DNA of 64,000 nt, from the NCBI RefSeq assembly GCF_025989125.1, contig NZ_JAPDNR010000001.1, forward strand, positions 5,754,087 through 5,818,086, written 5' to 3'. Numbering within the stretch: position 1 is the stretch's first letter; each line of letters begins with the position of its first letter. Position numbers and translations under genes: made by a program. Positions 15,101 through 30,100 of the stretch are shown here, one piece after another. The notes beneath the pieces were generated by a model. It was not told the origin of the DNA. It ran no database searches and worked only from the letters and a program-made list of their open reading frames with translations. The stretch comes from Chitinophaga nivalis. Its GTDB lineage: Bacteria > Bacteroidota > Bacteroidia > Chitinophagales > Chitinophagaceae.

Positions 15101-18100
15101 CGATCAGCGTGGCGCCATTCAGCAAGGCGCCGAAAATATCAAACACCGATCCGTCAAAGGCATAGTTGGCAATACCCAACACGTTATCGGCAGCATCAAA
15201 AGATACATAATCCACATTTTTCACCAACCGGCTCACACTATGCTGTTCTACCATCACCCCTTTAGGCATACCCGTAGTACCACTCGTGTACATCACATAG
15301 GCCAGGTTATTACCGCCTGCAACAGCTGCTACATCAGTAACCGCATAAGTATCCAGGGTGGTGGCAAAAGCCGTATTATCTATACATACAATAGCATTAT
15401 CTGTATGGGATATAATGGATTTTAACTTATCGGTATATACCTCATTCGTCAATACGACACTGGCGCGCGTGTCAGACAAGATATAACGGATACGGTCTTC
15501 CGGATAAGCGGTATCTATCGGCACATATGCACCACCCGCTTTTAAGATACCCAGGATAGCGATCAGCATATGCTCCGAACGATCCAGGTAAAGACCTACC
15601 AGGTCATCCGGCTGAATAGCATAGGTTTCCCGCAGGTACCCTGCCAGTTGGTTCGCACGGGCATTCAGTTCGCCGTAAGTCAGCTGCACGGCTCCATACA
15701 CCACCGCCACCTGATCCGGTGTGGTGGCCGCATAGGCTTCAAACAATGTATGCAGTGCTTTGTCTGCAGGGTATGGTTTCGTGGTATCGTTCCAGTTATA
15801 GATACTATTTTCATACGGTGCAGCTGCTACATAACGGAGTGATTTCACCCGAACATCACGTTGACCGGCTGTTTTCAATGCAGCCAGCTGCGTCAGTATT
15901 TCTTTATATGTTTCAATATAGGCCTGCATGGTGGCAGGGGCAAAAAGCCGCGTCGCATAGTTGAACACGCCATAAATTTCTTCGCCGCTATCATTCAAGA
16001 TGGTGGTCAGATCATACTTGGCAACAGGACTGGCACCCTCACCTACGTACTGAGTAAACAACTGATTACCCGATATCATCTCTCCTCCAAAATCCTGCAC
16101 ACTGAATAACACCTGGAATACAGGATGACGGGAAGTATCCGGTTCCACATCCAGTTCATCTACCAGTTTCTCAAACGGCAGATCCTGGTGTAGCTGCGCT
16201 GCAATCACCGACGTACCAACCTGTCTGATAAAGTCTGCCAGCCGCTGCTCCCCGTCTATCTCTTCCCGCAAGGCCAGCGTATTCACAAAGAAGCCGATCA
16301 GGTCTGCTATCTCTCCGTAATGACGGTTAGATACCGGACTTCCCACCACAATATTTTGCTGATGACTGTAGCTACTCAGCAACAGATAATAACCACTCAG
16401 CAACAGACTGTACATACTTACTTCCAGCTCCCGCGATACCGCCCGTAAGTCGTCGCTGATAGTCTTATCTAGTACAAATGAAATATCTCCGCCTTCATAA
16501 CTAATCTGAGCAGGTCTTGGCAGATCTGTTGGCAGATACAACGTTTCGTAACCAGCCAGCCGACCTTTCCAATAAGACAACTGCCGTTCCAGTACAATAC
16601 CGCTCAGATAACCACGCTGCCAAAGTGCAAAGTCTTTGTACTGTAATGATAACGATGGTAAGACATAGCCATCTACCTTTTCTCCGGCGGCCAGTGCGGC
16701 ATGGTAAGCATAGTTGTTGTTTAACTCTCGCAGCAGAATATCGGTTGACCAGCCATCAAAAGCAATATGATGTAATACGATACTCAGGTAATGCGTAGCT
16801 GATGCGCCGTCAGTGTGTAAGGTATAAAGACCTATCTGTACCGGATATTCCTCCGCCAGCTTAAAGACATGACCTGCTGCTGTTGCCAATGCAGATTCCA
16901 GTTCCTGGGCGCTATACAAGTCTTTCCTCGCTATCACTAAAGGATATACCCTGTCATCCATTACCTGCTGATAACTGCTACCGGATTCACTGGTAACAAT
17001 CATACTTCTCAATATTTCATGCCGGTGTACAATATCACGTAAGGCCTGTACCAGGTATGGAATAACTATACCTGCCTGCAGTTGAAGCGCAAGCGTAATG
17101 TTATAGGCATGGCTGCCACCTTCATAATTCTCAATAAACCATAAGCGTTCCTGTGCAAAGGATAACAGCTGCTCCTGCGGATGGGATACCGGTACGCTGG
17201 TGATATGTACCTGATGATCGGCCCCGGATAACAACCACGCCGCCAGCTTCCGGATGGTACGATAGGTAAATAGCACCGATACATTCACGTGCATATTTAA
17301 TGCCTTATTCAACTGGTTGATCAGGCGGATAGCCACGATACTGTTACCACCCAGCCGGAAGAAGTCATCCGTTACACTGATTGTTTCAGCAGACAAGCCC
17401 AGTGCGGCGCCAAAGACTGCACACAACGTTGTTTCCGTGGCATTTTGCGGCGCTTCATAACGAGCCGTATCTGTAAATGCAGGATCTGGCAACGCTCCCC
17501 GATCCAACTTACCATTTATCGTCAATGGTAATTTTTCCAGGTGTACCAATACCGTGGGCACCATGTAATCAGGCAGATAAGCACCCAGGTAGCTTAACAG
17601 CGTTTCCTGCGGCACGGCTTCCGCTGCTACATAATAACCCACCAGGTATTTACCCTGACCCAAAGCGGCCTCCTTAGCCAGCACTACTGCCTGCCCGATA
17701 CCTTCATACGACAGCAGCCGGTTCTCTATCTCTCCCGTTTCTATACGGTAGCCACGGATCTTCACCTGGAAGTCGTTACGACCCAGGTATTCAATATTAC
17801 CATCTGCCTGGTAACGTACCAGGTCCCCCGTCTTATACAATCTCCCATTCCGGTTATCGGCTATTTCTGTAGCTGTCCGGAATGGATTTACGATAAATCG
17901 TTCAGCCGTCAGCGTGGCCTGGTTCAGATAACCACGGGCAATGCCTGCACCGCCCAGGTACAACTCTCCTGCTGCGCCTACTGGTAAGGGTTGCAGCTGC
18001 CCATCCAGGACATACGCCGTGGTATTGGCTACCGGACGACCAATCAGATGGGTGTCGCCATTTTCAATCTGCTTACCGGTAGCATAAATACTCGCTTCCG

Positions 18101-21100
18101 TTGGGCCATAATAGTTATATAACCGCGTGTAAGATGACCAGTACTGACCCGTTTCCCGGTCACATGGCTCGCCCGCATAGATGATTGCCTGCAAGGCAGG
18201 ATATGCCACCCGTGGTAATACAGACAGCATCACCGGTGGCAGATACACATAGGCGATATCATTAGACAACAGATAAGTACTGATGCCCGCAGCATCCCGA
18301 CGGATATCCTCACTTAAGAGATGCAGCTCATTGCCATACAGCAAGGCACTGAATATTTCTGAAACGGATACATCAAATACATACGATGTATAGGCTGCGA
18401 TCTTCGCGGACGTACTATCGCCATAGGCTATACGGATAGCCGCCAATGTATTCACCACACCTGCATGTTCCACCATCACCCCTTTAGGCAGCCCGGTGGT
18501 ACCGCTCGTATAGATAACATAGGCCAGCTGATTAACTCCTCCGCGATGTACCAGGTCTGAACCGGCATAATCCGCGCAGGCATCATTGTCTACACAAAGT
18601 GTGGCAATGGAAGTACCGGCAGTCAGGAATGTCAGCTGTTCCACATGCCCGCTGTCTGTCAATACGACTTTCGCATGCGTATCGGACAGGATATAGTTAA
18701 TACGGTCATCCGGATAGGCGGTATCTACCGGCACATAAGCGCCGCCGGCTTTTAATACACCCAAAATGGCAATCAGCATATCCGCTGAACGATCCAGGCA
18801 AATCGCCACCAGCTCGTCCGGCTGAATATCATAGCTTTCCCGCAGGCAGGCTGCCAGTTGGTTGGCGCGGGTATTCAACTCCGCATAAGTCAGCTGCGTA
18901 TGTTCATGCACAACGGCTATCTGATGCGGCGTTTTCACTACCTGTTCTTCAAATAACTGATGCAGTGTTTTATCCGCAGCGTATATTTTAGCCGTATCAT
19001 TCCAGTCATAAACAATTGCCTGGTATTGTGATGTATTCAGATAAGATAATCCTGCTGTCGTCATATCCGGTTGTGCTATCAGTTGTAACACGATCTGTTC
19101 CAGACCTGATAACATTTGCGTTACTATGGCTTCACTGAAAAGCTCTCCGGCATACTTTAATTCAATATCAATCGTATTACCTCGTTCCATGACCACTATG
19201 CCCAACGGATAATCCAGCTTCTCGATACTGCTACGGAACTGCATACGCAAGCCTTCTCCGCTACCCGTCGCAACCGGGTAGTTTTCGAATACAAACAGGC
19301 TGTTAAACATGCGTTCTCCACCGCTTTGCAGCTTACTCAAACTCACATCACTACGGCTGTTCACCTCATTGATATCAGCTTGTAATCCTTTAATAGCTGC
19401 CATCAGGCTCATCTCCTTATGTTCCAGGATAACAGGCAGTGTGTTGATATATAAGCCTACTGATTGTTCAATATCATCTATGGGCAAATTACGGCCGGAT
19501 ACCGTCATACCTACTACTGTTGTAGTACTGTTGCCATATAGACTCAATTGTTTATGCCAGCCATATTGCAGCACTGCATTCAATGTAACGCCATGGGCTG
19601 CACATAAGCTTTTCAGCGTGGTATACTGCTCATTATTAATAGGCAAAGACTGCTCCCTTGTTTGCAGTATATGCCGGTAAGACCCTATATTAACATGGCG
19701 CTGTTCCGGACGCAGCAGGCTGCTCAGATCTTCCTGATCTGTTAACTGACCTATATAAGACTGCCAGTAAGCCATATTATCGCCGCGGTGTACCTGCAAG
19801 TATTCCTGTGCCAGGTTATAACTATTATCTTCCTGTATGGTTACCGGTTCACCTTTCAGCAGTTGGCCATAGGCAGCATGTACGGTATTCAGTAACAGCG
19901 GTAAGCTCCATCCATCCAGGATAGCATGGTGATTGCTAAAGATACAGGTATAGCTATTGGCATTGCGTTTTATGATGTATAACCGTAACAGGCTACCGGC
20001 AGTAAGATCGAAGGGTTCTGTACGATCTGCCGCCGACAATTTTTTCAGATAATCTTCCTGTGCGGTTTCCTCTCTGTCGCTTACATCAGAATATCTCCAA
20101 TCCAAATGGCTGGTTTTATCTATGATCTGGATTAATGCTTCTTCCCATCCAAAACGTAACCGCAACACCGGATAACGTTGCTGCGCATAGCTCCATGCCT
20201 GTTGCAGCAGCGACACTTCCATTTTCTCATTATAATCCCATGAAATCTGTACCCGGTAAGCATCATCTACTTCTCCCTGGCTCAATGCATGGTAGATAAA
20301 TCCTTCCTGCAAACTATTCGCCAGGTAAACATGGCTGATTTCTTTGACCGCCTGCAAACGCGATAGATATCCTGCAGAGATGATGTGATCAATGTCACTT
20401 CCCGTTAAGTAGCTACGGGTAGCGCCAGACAACAGTACAATCATTTCTTCCAGTATCCGCTGGTAGCTGGCCGAAAATGTGTCCAGGACCTCTGCTGACA
20501 TACGTCCGCTGATACTAAACTGTAGTTGTCCGTTTATCACCAGGCCATTCAAATTGAGGATATGATGTTCTTCATTTGTACTGCCTACCGGCACACCACT
20601 ATACTCCCCGCTGATATGCCAATTCTCATTGCTGACTGATTCCTGATTATCAAATTGTCCCAGGTAGTTGAAACTGATACCCGGCAACGCATCCGGCTGA
20701 TAGCCCAGTAACGCCCCATAGCCGATACCGTTGGCCGGGATACCGCGCAACATTTCCTTTGCAGCCATGAGATGTGTACCATAGTCAGTCCCTGTGGTCA
20801 CAATTTCAATCGGATACATCGTTGTAAACCAACCGGCAGTACGGGTAATATCCATCGTAGCGGACAGCTCTTCCCTACCGTGGCCTTCCAGCAATACATG
20901 GTGCCGGTCAAGGCCTGTCAACTGCGATAATGCAACGCCTAAGGCACTTAATAAAATATCGTTGATCCGGGTATTGTACACATGACTGGTATGCCGTAAC
21001 AACAAACCGGTATGATGCGTATTCAACGACAACGCTGCAGTACCTGCTGTAGTACCAGACAACGCCTGCAATGCGGTATTGCTGGCAGCTACCCCCGCTT

Positions 21101-24100
21101 GTATACCTAACCAGTAGTTATATTCTGACGCATGATAGCCCGGCAAGGAATCGTAAGCAGCTACCAACGCAGCCCACTGACGATAGCTGCTACCTTTCTC
21201 TCCTAAAATGGCTGCAGCGGAAATATTACCAGGCGTAGACCGATCGGTAACATTTGACAGGTAATGATAAATCCTTTCCAGGTCTTCTGTCAGTATACGC
21301 CAGCTTACCGTATCTATCAACAGGTGATGCGCCGCTATATAAATCCGGGCACGACCATCTGCATATCCATCCAGGTAACCGATCTGCAAGAGCTTATCAC
21401 CATAGATATTAAAGTCACTTTGCCACTGCGTCAATATAGTTGTTAATTCCGTTTCATTATTCAGGGTACGGATGTCTATGTACCGAAGCCCTGCTGCAGT
21501 TACAGCATCGCCATAGTACTGTGTACCATCCGGCCTGTAACGTAGTCTGAAAGCATCATGGTGATTTAATAGTTTAACGACCGCCTGTTCCAGCAGTGCT
21601 TTATCCAGTTCCGGTACATTGATCAGGAATGATTGATTCCAGTGATGGATATCAGCTAATAAACCAGCTGCCACCTGTGTAAAGAACCAGGACTGTACCG
21701 GTAATGATCCCACTGCTCCTGATAATATACCCTGTTCCGTATCCAGTTTCACTTCCTGTGGTATAGCTCCTTCAATCACCTGCGTATAAAGTGCCGCAAT
21801 CGTCCGGTGACGGAAAATATCTTTCACACTCACCTGAATGCCCGCCTGTTGCCTTAACCGGCTTACCAGCTGGATACTGATGATGCTATCTCCTCCCAAC
21901 CGGAAGAAGTCATCATGAATACCAATCTTGCCACCATCTATACCCAGGATCTGACCGAAGATGTCACACATGATCGCTTCCGTACTATTTTCCGGTGCCT
22001 GGTAACTGTCTGTATCCGTAAAATGTGGATCAGGCAATGCCCGGCGATCCAGCTTACCATTGAGCGTCAGTGGGAACTGATGGAGATGTACCAGTACTGA
22101 CGGCACCATATAATCAGGCATTGCAGTCCCCAGGTAATCCAGCAACAATTGTTCATTCTGTACAGTATCCGCTACATAATATCCCACCAGGTATCTGCCT
22201 TCTCCGGAGAGTGCATCTTTCATCAATACCGCGGCCTGTTTAATGCCTGCATAGGCAGTTAACCGGCTTTCTATTTCGCCCAGTTCAATCCGATAACCCC
22301 GCAGTTTTACCTGAAAGTCATTACGACTGACGTATTCTATATTACCATCTGCGAGATAACGTACCAGGTCACCGGTTTTATAGAGCCGTGCGTTACTATC
22401 GGTAGCTTGTTCTGCTGCAGTCCGGAATGGATTAGCAATAAAGCGTTCTTCCGTTAATGCCGGCCGGTTCAGGTAACCACGGGCTACGCCTGCGCCTCCG
22501 ATATACAGCTCTCCTGTTGCACCTACGGGTACCGGGCGATGATGACGATCCAGTACATATAAAGTGGTATTCTCTATCGGACGGCCAATTGGGACAATAC
22601 CTGAAACCAACGTCGTATAATCGAGGCAAGGATAGGCTGTCGCAAAAGTAGTCGTCTCCGTTGGGCCGTAAACGTTAAGCAGTTTCACCCGGCCCTTCCT
22701 GTCCATCAGCCTTTGCACATGCCGGTAAGACATCTGCTCACCTCCGGTTGCCAGATATTTCAACTCATGCAGACAAGACAACTGCTCATCTACCAATGTC
22801 TGGAACAAAGCCGTCGTAATAAAACAGATAGAGACCTGATGGCTGACCATCACACTTTCCAACTGTTTCAGATCCAGGAACACTTCCTTATCGGCGATGA
22901 CCAACGTTGCGCCATTCAGCAAAGCACCAAAAATATCAAACACAGAGCCGTCAAAGGCATAGTTAGAAATACCCAGTATTCTATCAGTCGCATCAAAAGA
23001 TACATATTCCACGTTTTGCACCAACCGGCTCACACTCCGTTGTTCTACCATCACGCCTTTAGGCATACCGGTTGTACCACTCGTGTACATCACATAGGCC
23101 AGGTTATTACCACCGGAGCTACTTACCAGGTCAGTAACCGCATAAGTATCCAGGATGGCGGAAAAGGCGGCACTATCAACATACAACACCGCTACAGGCA
23201 TCTCTGCTGTGATAGCTGCCAACTTATCTGTATATACCTCATTGGTTAATACAATTTTGGTGTGGGTATCAGCCAGCATATAACGGATGCGTTCATCCGG
23301 ATAAGCCGTATCTATTGGCACATAGGCACCGCCGGCTTTTAATACGCCCAATATGGCAATGAGCATCTCAAGGGAACGATCCAGGTAGAGGCCTATCAAC
23401 TCCTCTGGCTGAATGACATATACCTCCCGCAGGTAGCCCGCCAGCTGGTTGGCACGGGCATTCAGTTCTCCATAAGTCAGCCGAACATCTCCATAAACTA
23501 CTGCCACCTGATCCGGTGTAACTGCTACATGGGATTCAAATAATTCATGCAGCGCTTTATCCGCAGGATATGGTTTCGTAGTGTCATTCCAGTTATAGAT
23601 GATCTGCTGGTGTTCCCGATCAGTCAGGAAAGAAAGTCCGGTAGTAGTCAGATCGCTATTACCTGCCAGCTGTGTCAACAGTAAATCTATGCCAGACAAC
23701 AACTGTGCTGCCATTGCTTCACTGATCAACTCACCCGCATACTTTAAGGTGACCATTACACCGTTTTGCTCTACCACAACTACCCCTAACGGGTAATCCA
23801 GTTTTTCTATACTATTCAGGAATTCAATAGACATCCCTTCTCCGCTACCAGTAGGAACAGGGTAGCTTTCAAATACAAACAGGCTGTTAAAGAGACGATC
23901 GCCCCCTTGCTGCAGTTTACCCAGGCTTACGTCACTGCGGCCGTTCACTTCATTGATATCCGCCTGTAATCCTTTAATGGCAGCGAGTATGCTGGTTGCT
24001 TCCTGTTCCAGGATAACCGGTAAGGTATTGATATATAAACCTACCGATTGCTCTATATCATCAACGGGGATATTACGGCCGGAAACAGTCATCCCCACCA

Positions 24101-27100
24101 CAGTTGTACTGCTATTACTATAAAGACTCAGCTGTTTGTGCCAGCAGTATTGCAACACGGCACTCAATGTAAAGCCATAGGTAGCACATAATGTTTTCAG
24201 TGTTTCATACCGTGTTCCATCGATAAATACCGATTGTTGCTGTGGTTCCAGGATATGCCGGTAATCGGATAGATTGATATGCCGTTTTTCCGGCCGCAGC
24301 AGACTACTTAAATCTTCCCGATCGGTTAACCGGCTTATATAAGCCTGCCAATACGCCACATTTTCGCCCCTGTGTGCACGCAGATATTGCTGCGCCAATA
24401 CATAGCTGTTGTCTTCCTGTATGATTACCTGCTCCCCTTTCTCCAGCTGTGCATAAACAGCATGTACATGATTGAGCAACAGTGGCATACTCCAACCATC
24501 CAGGATGGCATGGTGATTACTGAAGAAACAGGTAAACTGATTCACAGCGCGTTTCACGATATATATCCGCAACAGGTTGCCGGCTGCCAGATTAAATGTT
24601 TCAGACCGATCAGCGGCTGATAACTGCTCCAGATAATTTTCCTGTGCCGCAGTATCCAGATCGCTCACGTCTGTATAACGCCAGTCTAAATAACCTTTTT
24701 TATCAATGATCTGTATCAGTGTTTCTTCCCATCCAAAACGCAGCCGTAGTACAGGATAACGTTGCTGGGTATACGTCCAGGCCTGCTGCAATAAAGACGG
24801 ATCTATGGCATGGTTATAATTCCAGGATAATTGTACCCGATAAGCATCGTCAACCGTAGCCTGGCTCAGGGCATGATAGATAAATCCTTCCTGCAGACTA
24901 TTGGCTGGATAGACGCCGCTGACCTCTCTTTCTTCCTGCAACCGGGACAAGTAATCTGCCCCTATAACATGATCAATATCACTACCGGTTAAATAGCTAC
25001 GCGCCTCCGCTGATAAGTAAATGATGATGTCCTGCAGGGCTTTCCGATAGTTGGTCGCAAACGTATTCAACGTTTCATCTTCCAGATATCCATTAATGCC
25101 AAATTGTAATTGTCCATTGATCACCCATCCATTGATGTTGATAAGATGATGATCCCGATTGGCTGTACCAGCCGTTACGCCACTGTTTTCACTGCTGATA
25201 TACCAGCCATCACCGGACGTTTCCTGCTGGTCAAACTGCCCCAGGTAATTAAAGCTGATACGTGGCAACGAGGACAGGTCATAACCGAATAACGCGCCGT
25301 AGCCGATACCGTTGGCAGGTATAGCACGCAACATTTCTTTGGCAGCCACAATATTGGATGGGTGATCACTGCCGGCAGTCACAATTTCTACCGGATATAT
25401 AGTGGTAAACCAGCCGGTGGTATGTGTGATATCAACTATATCGGACAATTCTTCCCGGCCATGGCCCTCCAGCATAATATGATGACGATCCAACCCTGTT
25501 AACTGTGACAAAGCAACGCCTAAAGCACTTAATAAGATATCATTGATACGGGTGTTGTATACCTGGCTCGTCTGACGTAATAGCAATCCTGTGTATTGCT
25601 CATCCAATGACCAATAGGTATACCCCTCAACTGCGGTAGACAATGCCTGCAATGCAGTATTAGACCGGGATACGCCCGCCTGCACACCTAACCAGTAATT
25701 ATATTCTGATGCCTGATATAATGGCAGCGTATTGTACGCGGCCATCAATGCAGACCACTGACGATAACTGCTGCCTTTTTCTCCCAAAATAGCGCCAACA
25801 GCGATATTTTTTAGGGTATCCCTTTCTGTAACACCCGATAAATAATGATAAATCTTCTCCAGATCCTCCGTTACAATACGCCAGCTTACCGTATCTATCA
25901 ACAGGTGATGTGCGGCAAAAAAGATACGCGCACGACCATCGGCATACCCTTCCAGATAACCGACCTGCAACAGCTTATCTCCATAAATATTAAAATCACT
26001 TTGCCATTGCGTTAATACCGCTGGTAATGCGGCTTCGCTATCAAGCGTGCGGATATCCAGGTAACGCAGTTCTGCAGCTGTGATAGCATGCTGATAGTAC
26101 TGTACACCATTCTCCTTGTAACGCAGCCTGAAAGCATCATGATGATTGAATAGTTTAACGATCGCCTGTTCCAGCAGTGCTTTATCCAGTGCGGGTACAT
26201 TGATCAGGAAAGACTGGTTCCAGTGATGATAATCTCCCAGCAGACCTGCTGCCACCTGTGTAAAGAACCAGGATTGGACCGGTAACAAACCTGCTTCTCC
26301 GGATAATATACCCTGTTCTGTTTTCACCTGCACCTGCTGTGTTGCAGCCACGGCAATCACATTACTATATAAGGCGGCAATCGTCCGGTGACGGAAAATA
26401 TCTTTTACACTGATATGAATACCGGTACGCTGTCTTAAACGGCTTACCAGCTGAATGCTGATAATACTATCTCCTCCCAATCGGAAGAAGTCATCATGGA
26501 TACCAATTTTAGCGCCATCTATACCCAGTATCTGACCAAAGATATCACACAGTATGGCTTCTATGTCATTCTCCGGCGCCTGATAATGATCGGTATCCGT
26601 AAATTGCGGATCCGGTAGTGCCGCCCGGTCCAGCTTACCATTAATAGTCAATGGCAGCATCGTTACATGTACCAGAGCAGCAGGCACCATGTAGTCCGGC
26701 AGGGCAGTTCCCAGGTAACGCAACAGTGTTTCCTGCAACAGGGGTTCATCCGCTACATAGTAACCCACCAGGTATTTACCCTGACCGGAAGCAGCTTCTT
26801 TGGCCAGTACGACTGCCTGTCGAATGCCTTCATAGGCCAGCAGGCGGCTTTCTATTTCTCCTGTTTCTATACGGTAGCCACGGATCTTCACCTGGAAGTC
26901 GTTACGACCCAGGTACTCCATATTCCCATCCGCGAGATAACGTACCAGGTCACCTGTTTTATATAATCTCGCATTCCGGTTATCGGCTATCTCTGCAGGG
27001 GTTCGGAAAGGGTTCATGATAAATCGTTCAGCCGTCAGCGTAGCCTGGTTCAGATAACCACGGGCTATACCTGCACCGCCCAGGTATAACTCTCCTGCTG

Positions 27101-30100
27101 CGCCAACAGATACGGGTTGCAGATAATTATCCAGCACATAAGCGGTCGTATTGGCCAACGGACGTCCAATCAGATGCGTGTCTCCTTTTTCAATCTGCTT
27201 ACCGGTGGCATAAATACTGGCCTCTGTTGGTCCATAATAATTATATAATCTGGTATAAGCCGACCAGTATTTACCCGTTTCCGGATCACAGGCTTCCCCT
27301 GCATAAATTATTGCCTGCAATGCCGGATAATCGATCCGTGGCAACAGTGCCAGCATTACCGGAGGCAGGTATACATAGGTAATGCTGTTAGACAACAGGT
27401 AATCGCTAACCGCGGCAACATCTTTCCGGACATCATCACTGAATATATGCAACTCATTACCATACAGTAATGCACTGAATATTTCGGATACAGATACATC
27501 GAACACATAGGAAGTATAGGCTGCTATCTTTGCAGATGTACTATCGCCATAGGCCGGCCGGATAGCCTGTAAGGTATTTACCACAGTGTGGTGTTCTACC
27601 ATCACCCCTTTAGGCATACCGGTGGTACCACTGGTATAAATAACATACATCAGATTTGTGGCTACTGCCGCAGACGTGATATTTCCCGTCGGATATCCGG
27701 CTAATACCGTATGCCATAAATCAACATGATCAATACCCACCACATCTGTTGCTGCGTTGTTATTCAATCCCTGCAACAAGGTGACATACTGCTCATTTGC
27801 CAATACCACTTTAGCCTTTGTATCTGCCAGCATATATGCCAGTCTTTCTTCCGGAACTCCCGGATCTAGCGGCACATAAGCAGCTCCTGCCTTCAGCACA
27901 CCCAATATGGCGACCAGCATATATGCGGAACGATCCAGGCATAATGCGATCAGATCATCCGGCCGGACAGCATAAGTAGCCTGCAGATAAGCTGCCAGCT
28001 GATTGGCTTTGGTATTCAGTTCTTCATAGGTGAGCTGATTACCTTCGTATACCACTGCCACCCGTTCCGGATGGGCGGCTACCTGTTCTTCGAACAATGC
28101 CTGGATGGTTTTACCAGCAGCGGGCGCTGTGGTTGTTTCATTCCAGGTATGTACCAGGCGTTGAAATTCTCCCTGTGGCAATCCTCCGAAACCGGGTCCT
28201 CCGCCTCCTATCAGCTGATCGATAGTATGGGAGAACTGTTGCATGAAATAATCCGGGTAAGTCTGATCACATACGGCATCATGTGCCACAAGCATCACAT
28301 TAAAAACGCTATCTCCGTATTGTGATACGTTGAGCATAAATGGAATGTTTGTTTTTTCATATCCGGCGTTATCAGCTATACTATCAATGCTATCCTGTAT
28401 AATGTGGAAGTGAACAAAATTAAAGGCAAACTGATACAGGTCGCGCCCTGCCAGGGATTTAATCTTCGCATAAGGGTATGCTTTATAGGTATGTAATTTC
28501 AGTTTCTCTGCAAACACTTTACCAATACCAGTGCTATAATACTCATCACCTGGCGCGACCTGGAAACGATAGGGTATTGTATTCAGGAACAAGCCGAAGA
28601 ACTGATCGCCTCCTTCTGCTTCCATACGGTTATTCACGACCAATCCAATCGTAATGTCTTCCTGATTGAGGAGGCGGCGTAATGTATACAGGTACACATA
28701 TATAAATATACTGTCTACACTCACCTGCAATGACCGGGCAATAGCTGTCAGGGCATTAGCTTTCTCTCCACTCAGATTACAATGGGCGGCAAATAATCCT
28801 TCCGGAGAATATTGCTCATCTGTTTTTTTAACCAGGGGTACAGTGGTGGCATCTGCCAGGTATGTCTCCCAGAAATTTCTGACAGCAGGATCATTGATTA
28901 CCTTTTGTTCAGCCGCCACAAATGCGCCATAATGCAAAGGCACCGGTGCACTTAATGGTTGTTGCTGTGTATACGCAACCAGCCATTCATTCATCAATGA
29001 CGCAATACTCCAGCCATCCGTTATCGCATGATGGAAAGAAAGTATAAAGTCAAACATACCATCCTGCTGATTGATGATTATCCTGAACAGACCAGCTTTG
29101 GCAAAATCAAAAGCACAGTATCTTTCTGCATTGATCAACGAAGCCGTTTCCTGTTGCGTTACTACCCGGATATCAAGATCGATGTCTTTATGAATGATAC
29201 AATCATAACCATTGTCAGACAACAGGAATTGTGCTCTCAGTAATTCATGTTTCTTCACCAGCTGTTGCCAGATAGCCACCAGTCTGTCGTGATCATAGGT
29301 ATGATTAATAAGATAACTGAATACATCATGGTATACACCTGTATGCTCCTGTTCTGATTCAAACAACATCCCGTTTTGCAGGTAGCTTGCAGGATAGATA
29401 TCTTCGATGGATGTTATGTTCAACAGATCTGCATAGGCATGCTTATCGGCGAGTTCGAAAGGCTGATAAGCATCATAAACAATAGCATTATCTTCCTGTT
29501 GCAATATCTCCGCTATATTTCTTATCCGCCTGTGTGTAAATACATCCTTTACTTTCAGCCTGGTATTCAGGCTGGTATTTATTTTACTTACCAGCCGGAT
29601 AGCAATAATACTATCTCCCCCCAGCTGAAAGAAATCATCATCAATGCTGATCTTTGCTGCATCCCGGTTTAATACAATGCCGTAGATATCGCACAGGCGC
29701 CGCTCCAGTGATGTTACCGGCGGCTGATATACGGCTGCCGCAGCAAACACCGGTTCCGGCAATGCGCGACGGTCCAGCTTACCGTTAACGGTCAATGGCA
29801 TATGCGTAACATGTATAAACACGGCAGGTACCATGTATACCGGTAAAGATGCACTAAGGTGAGCCGATAATTCAGCCTCAGCTATCGCTTCATCTGATAC
29901 GTAATAAGCAACCAGGTATTTACCACTGTCGGCGTCCCTGTCTTTGGCAAGTACAACAGATTGCCGTATACCGCTGTAAGCAGACAACTGTGCTTCTATC
30001 TCTCCCAATTCAATACGATAACCACGGATCTTCACCTGAAAATCATTACGACCCATATATTCCAGGCTACCATCCTGCAGGTAACGCGCCAGATCTCCGG

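Noticed and set aside
22432..22629. Short minus-strand open frames (60-94 codons) such as this one and 45,149-45,433
   Set aside because: They are out of frame with the NRPS and fall inside its conserved domains, so they are shadows.
28220..29410. M10 C as a dual condensation/epimerization domain
   Set aside because: I looked for the additional N-terminal HHxxxxGD motif of dual domains and did not find it, so the class is left open.
29300..29650. Possible gene boundary between M9 and M10
   Set aside because: The C domain of M10 is foreign in style, but the frame is open and unchanged through the carrier, linker and C start, with no stop, gap or ribosome-binding context.
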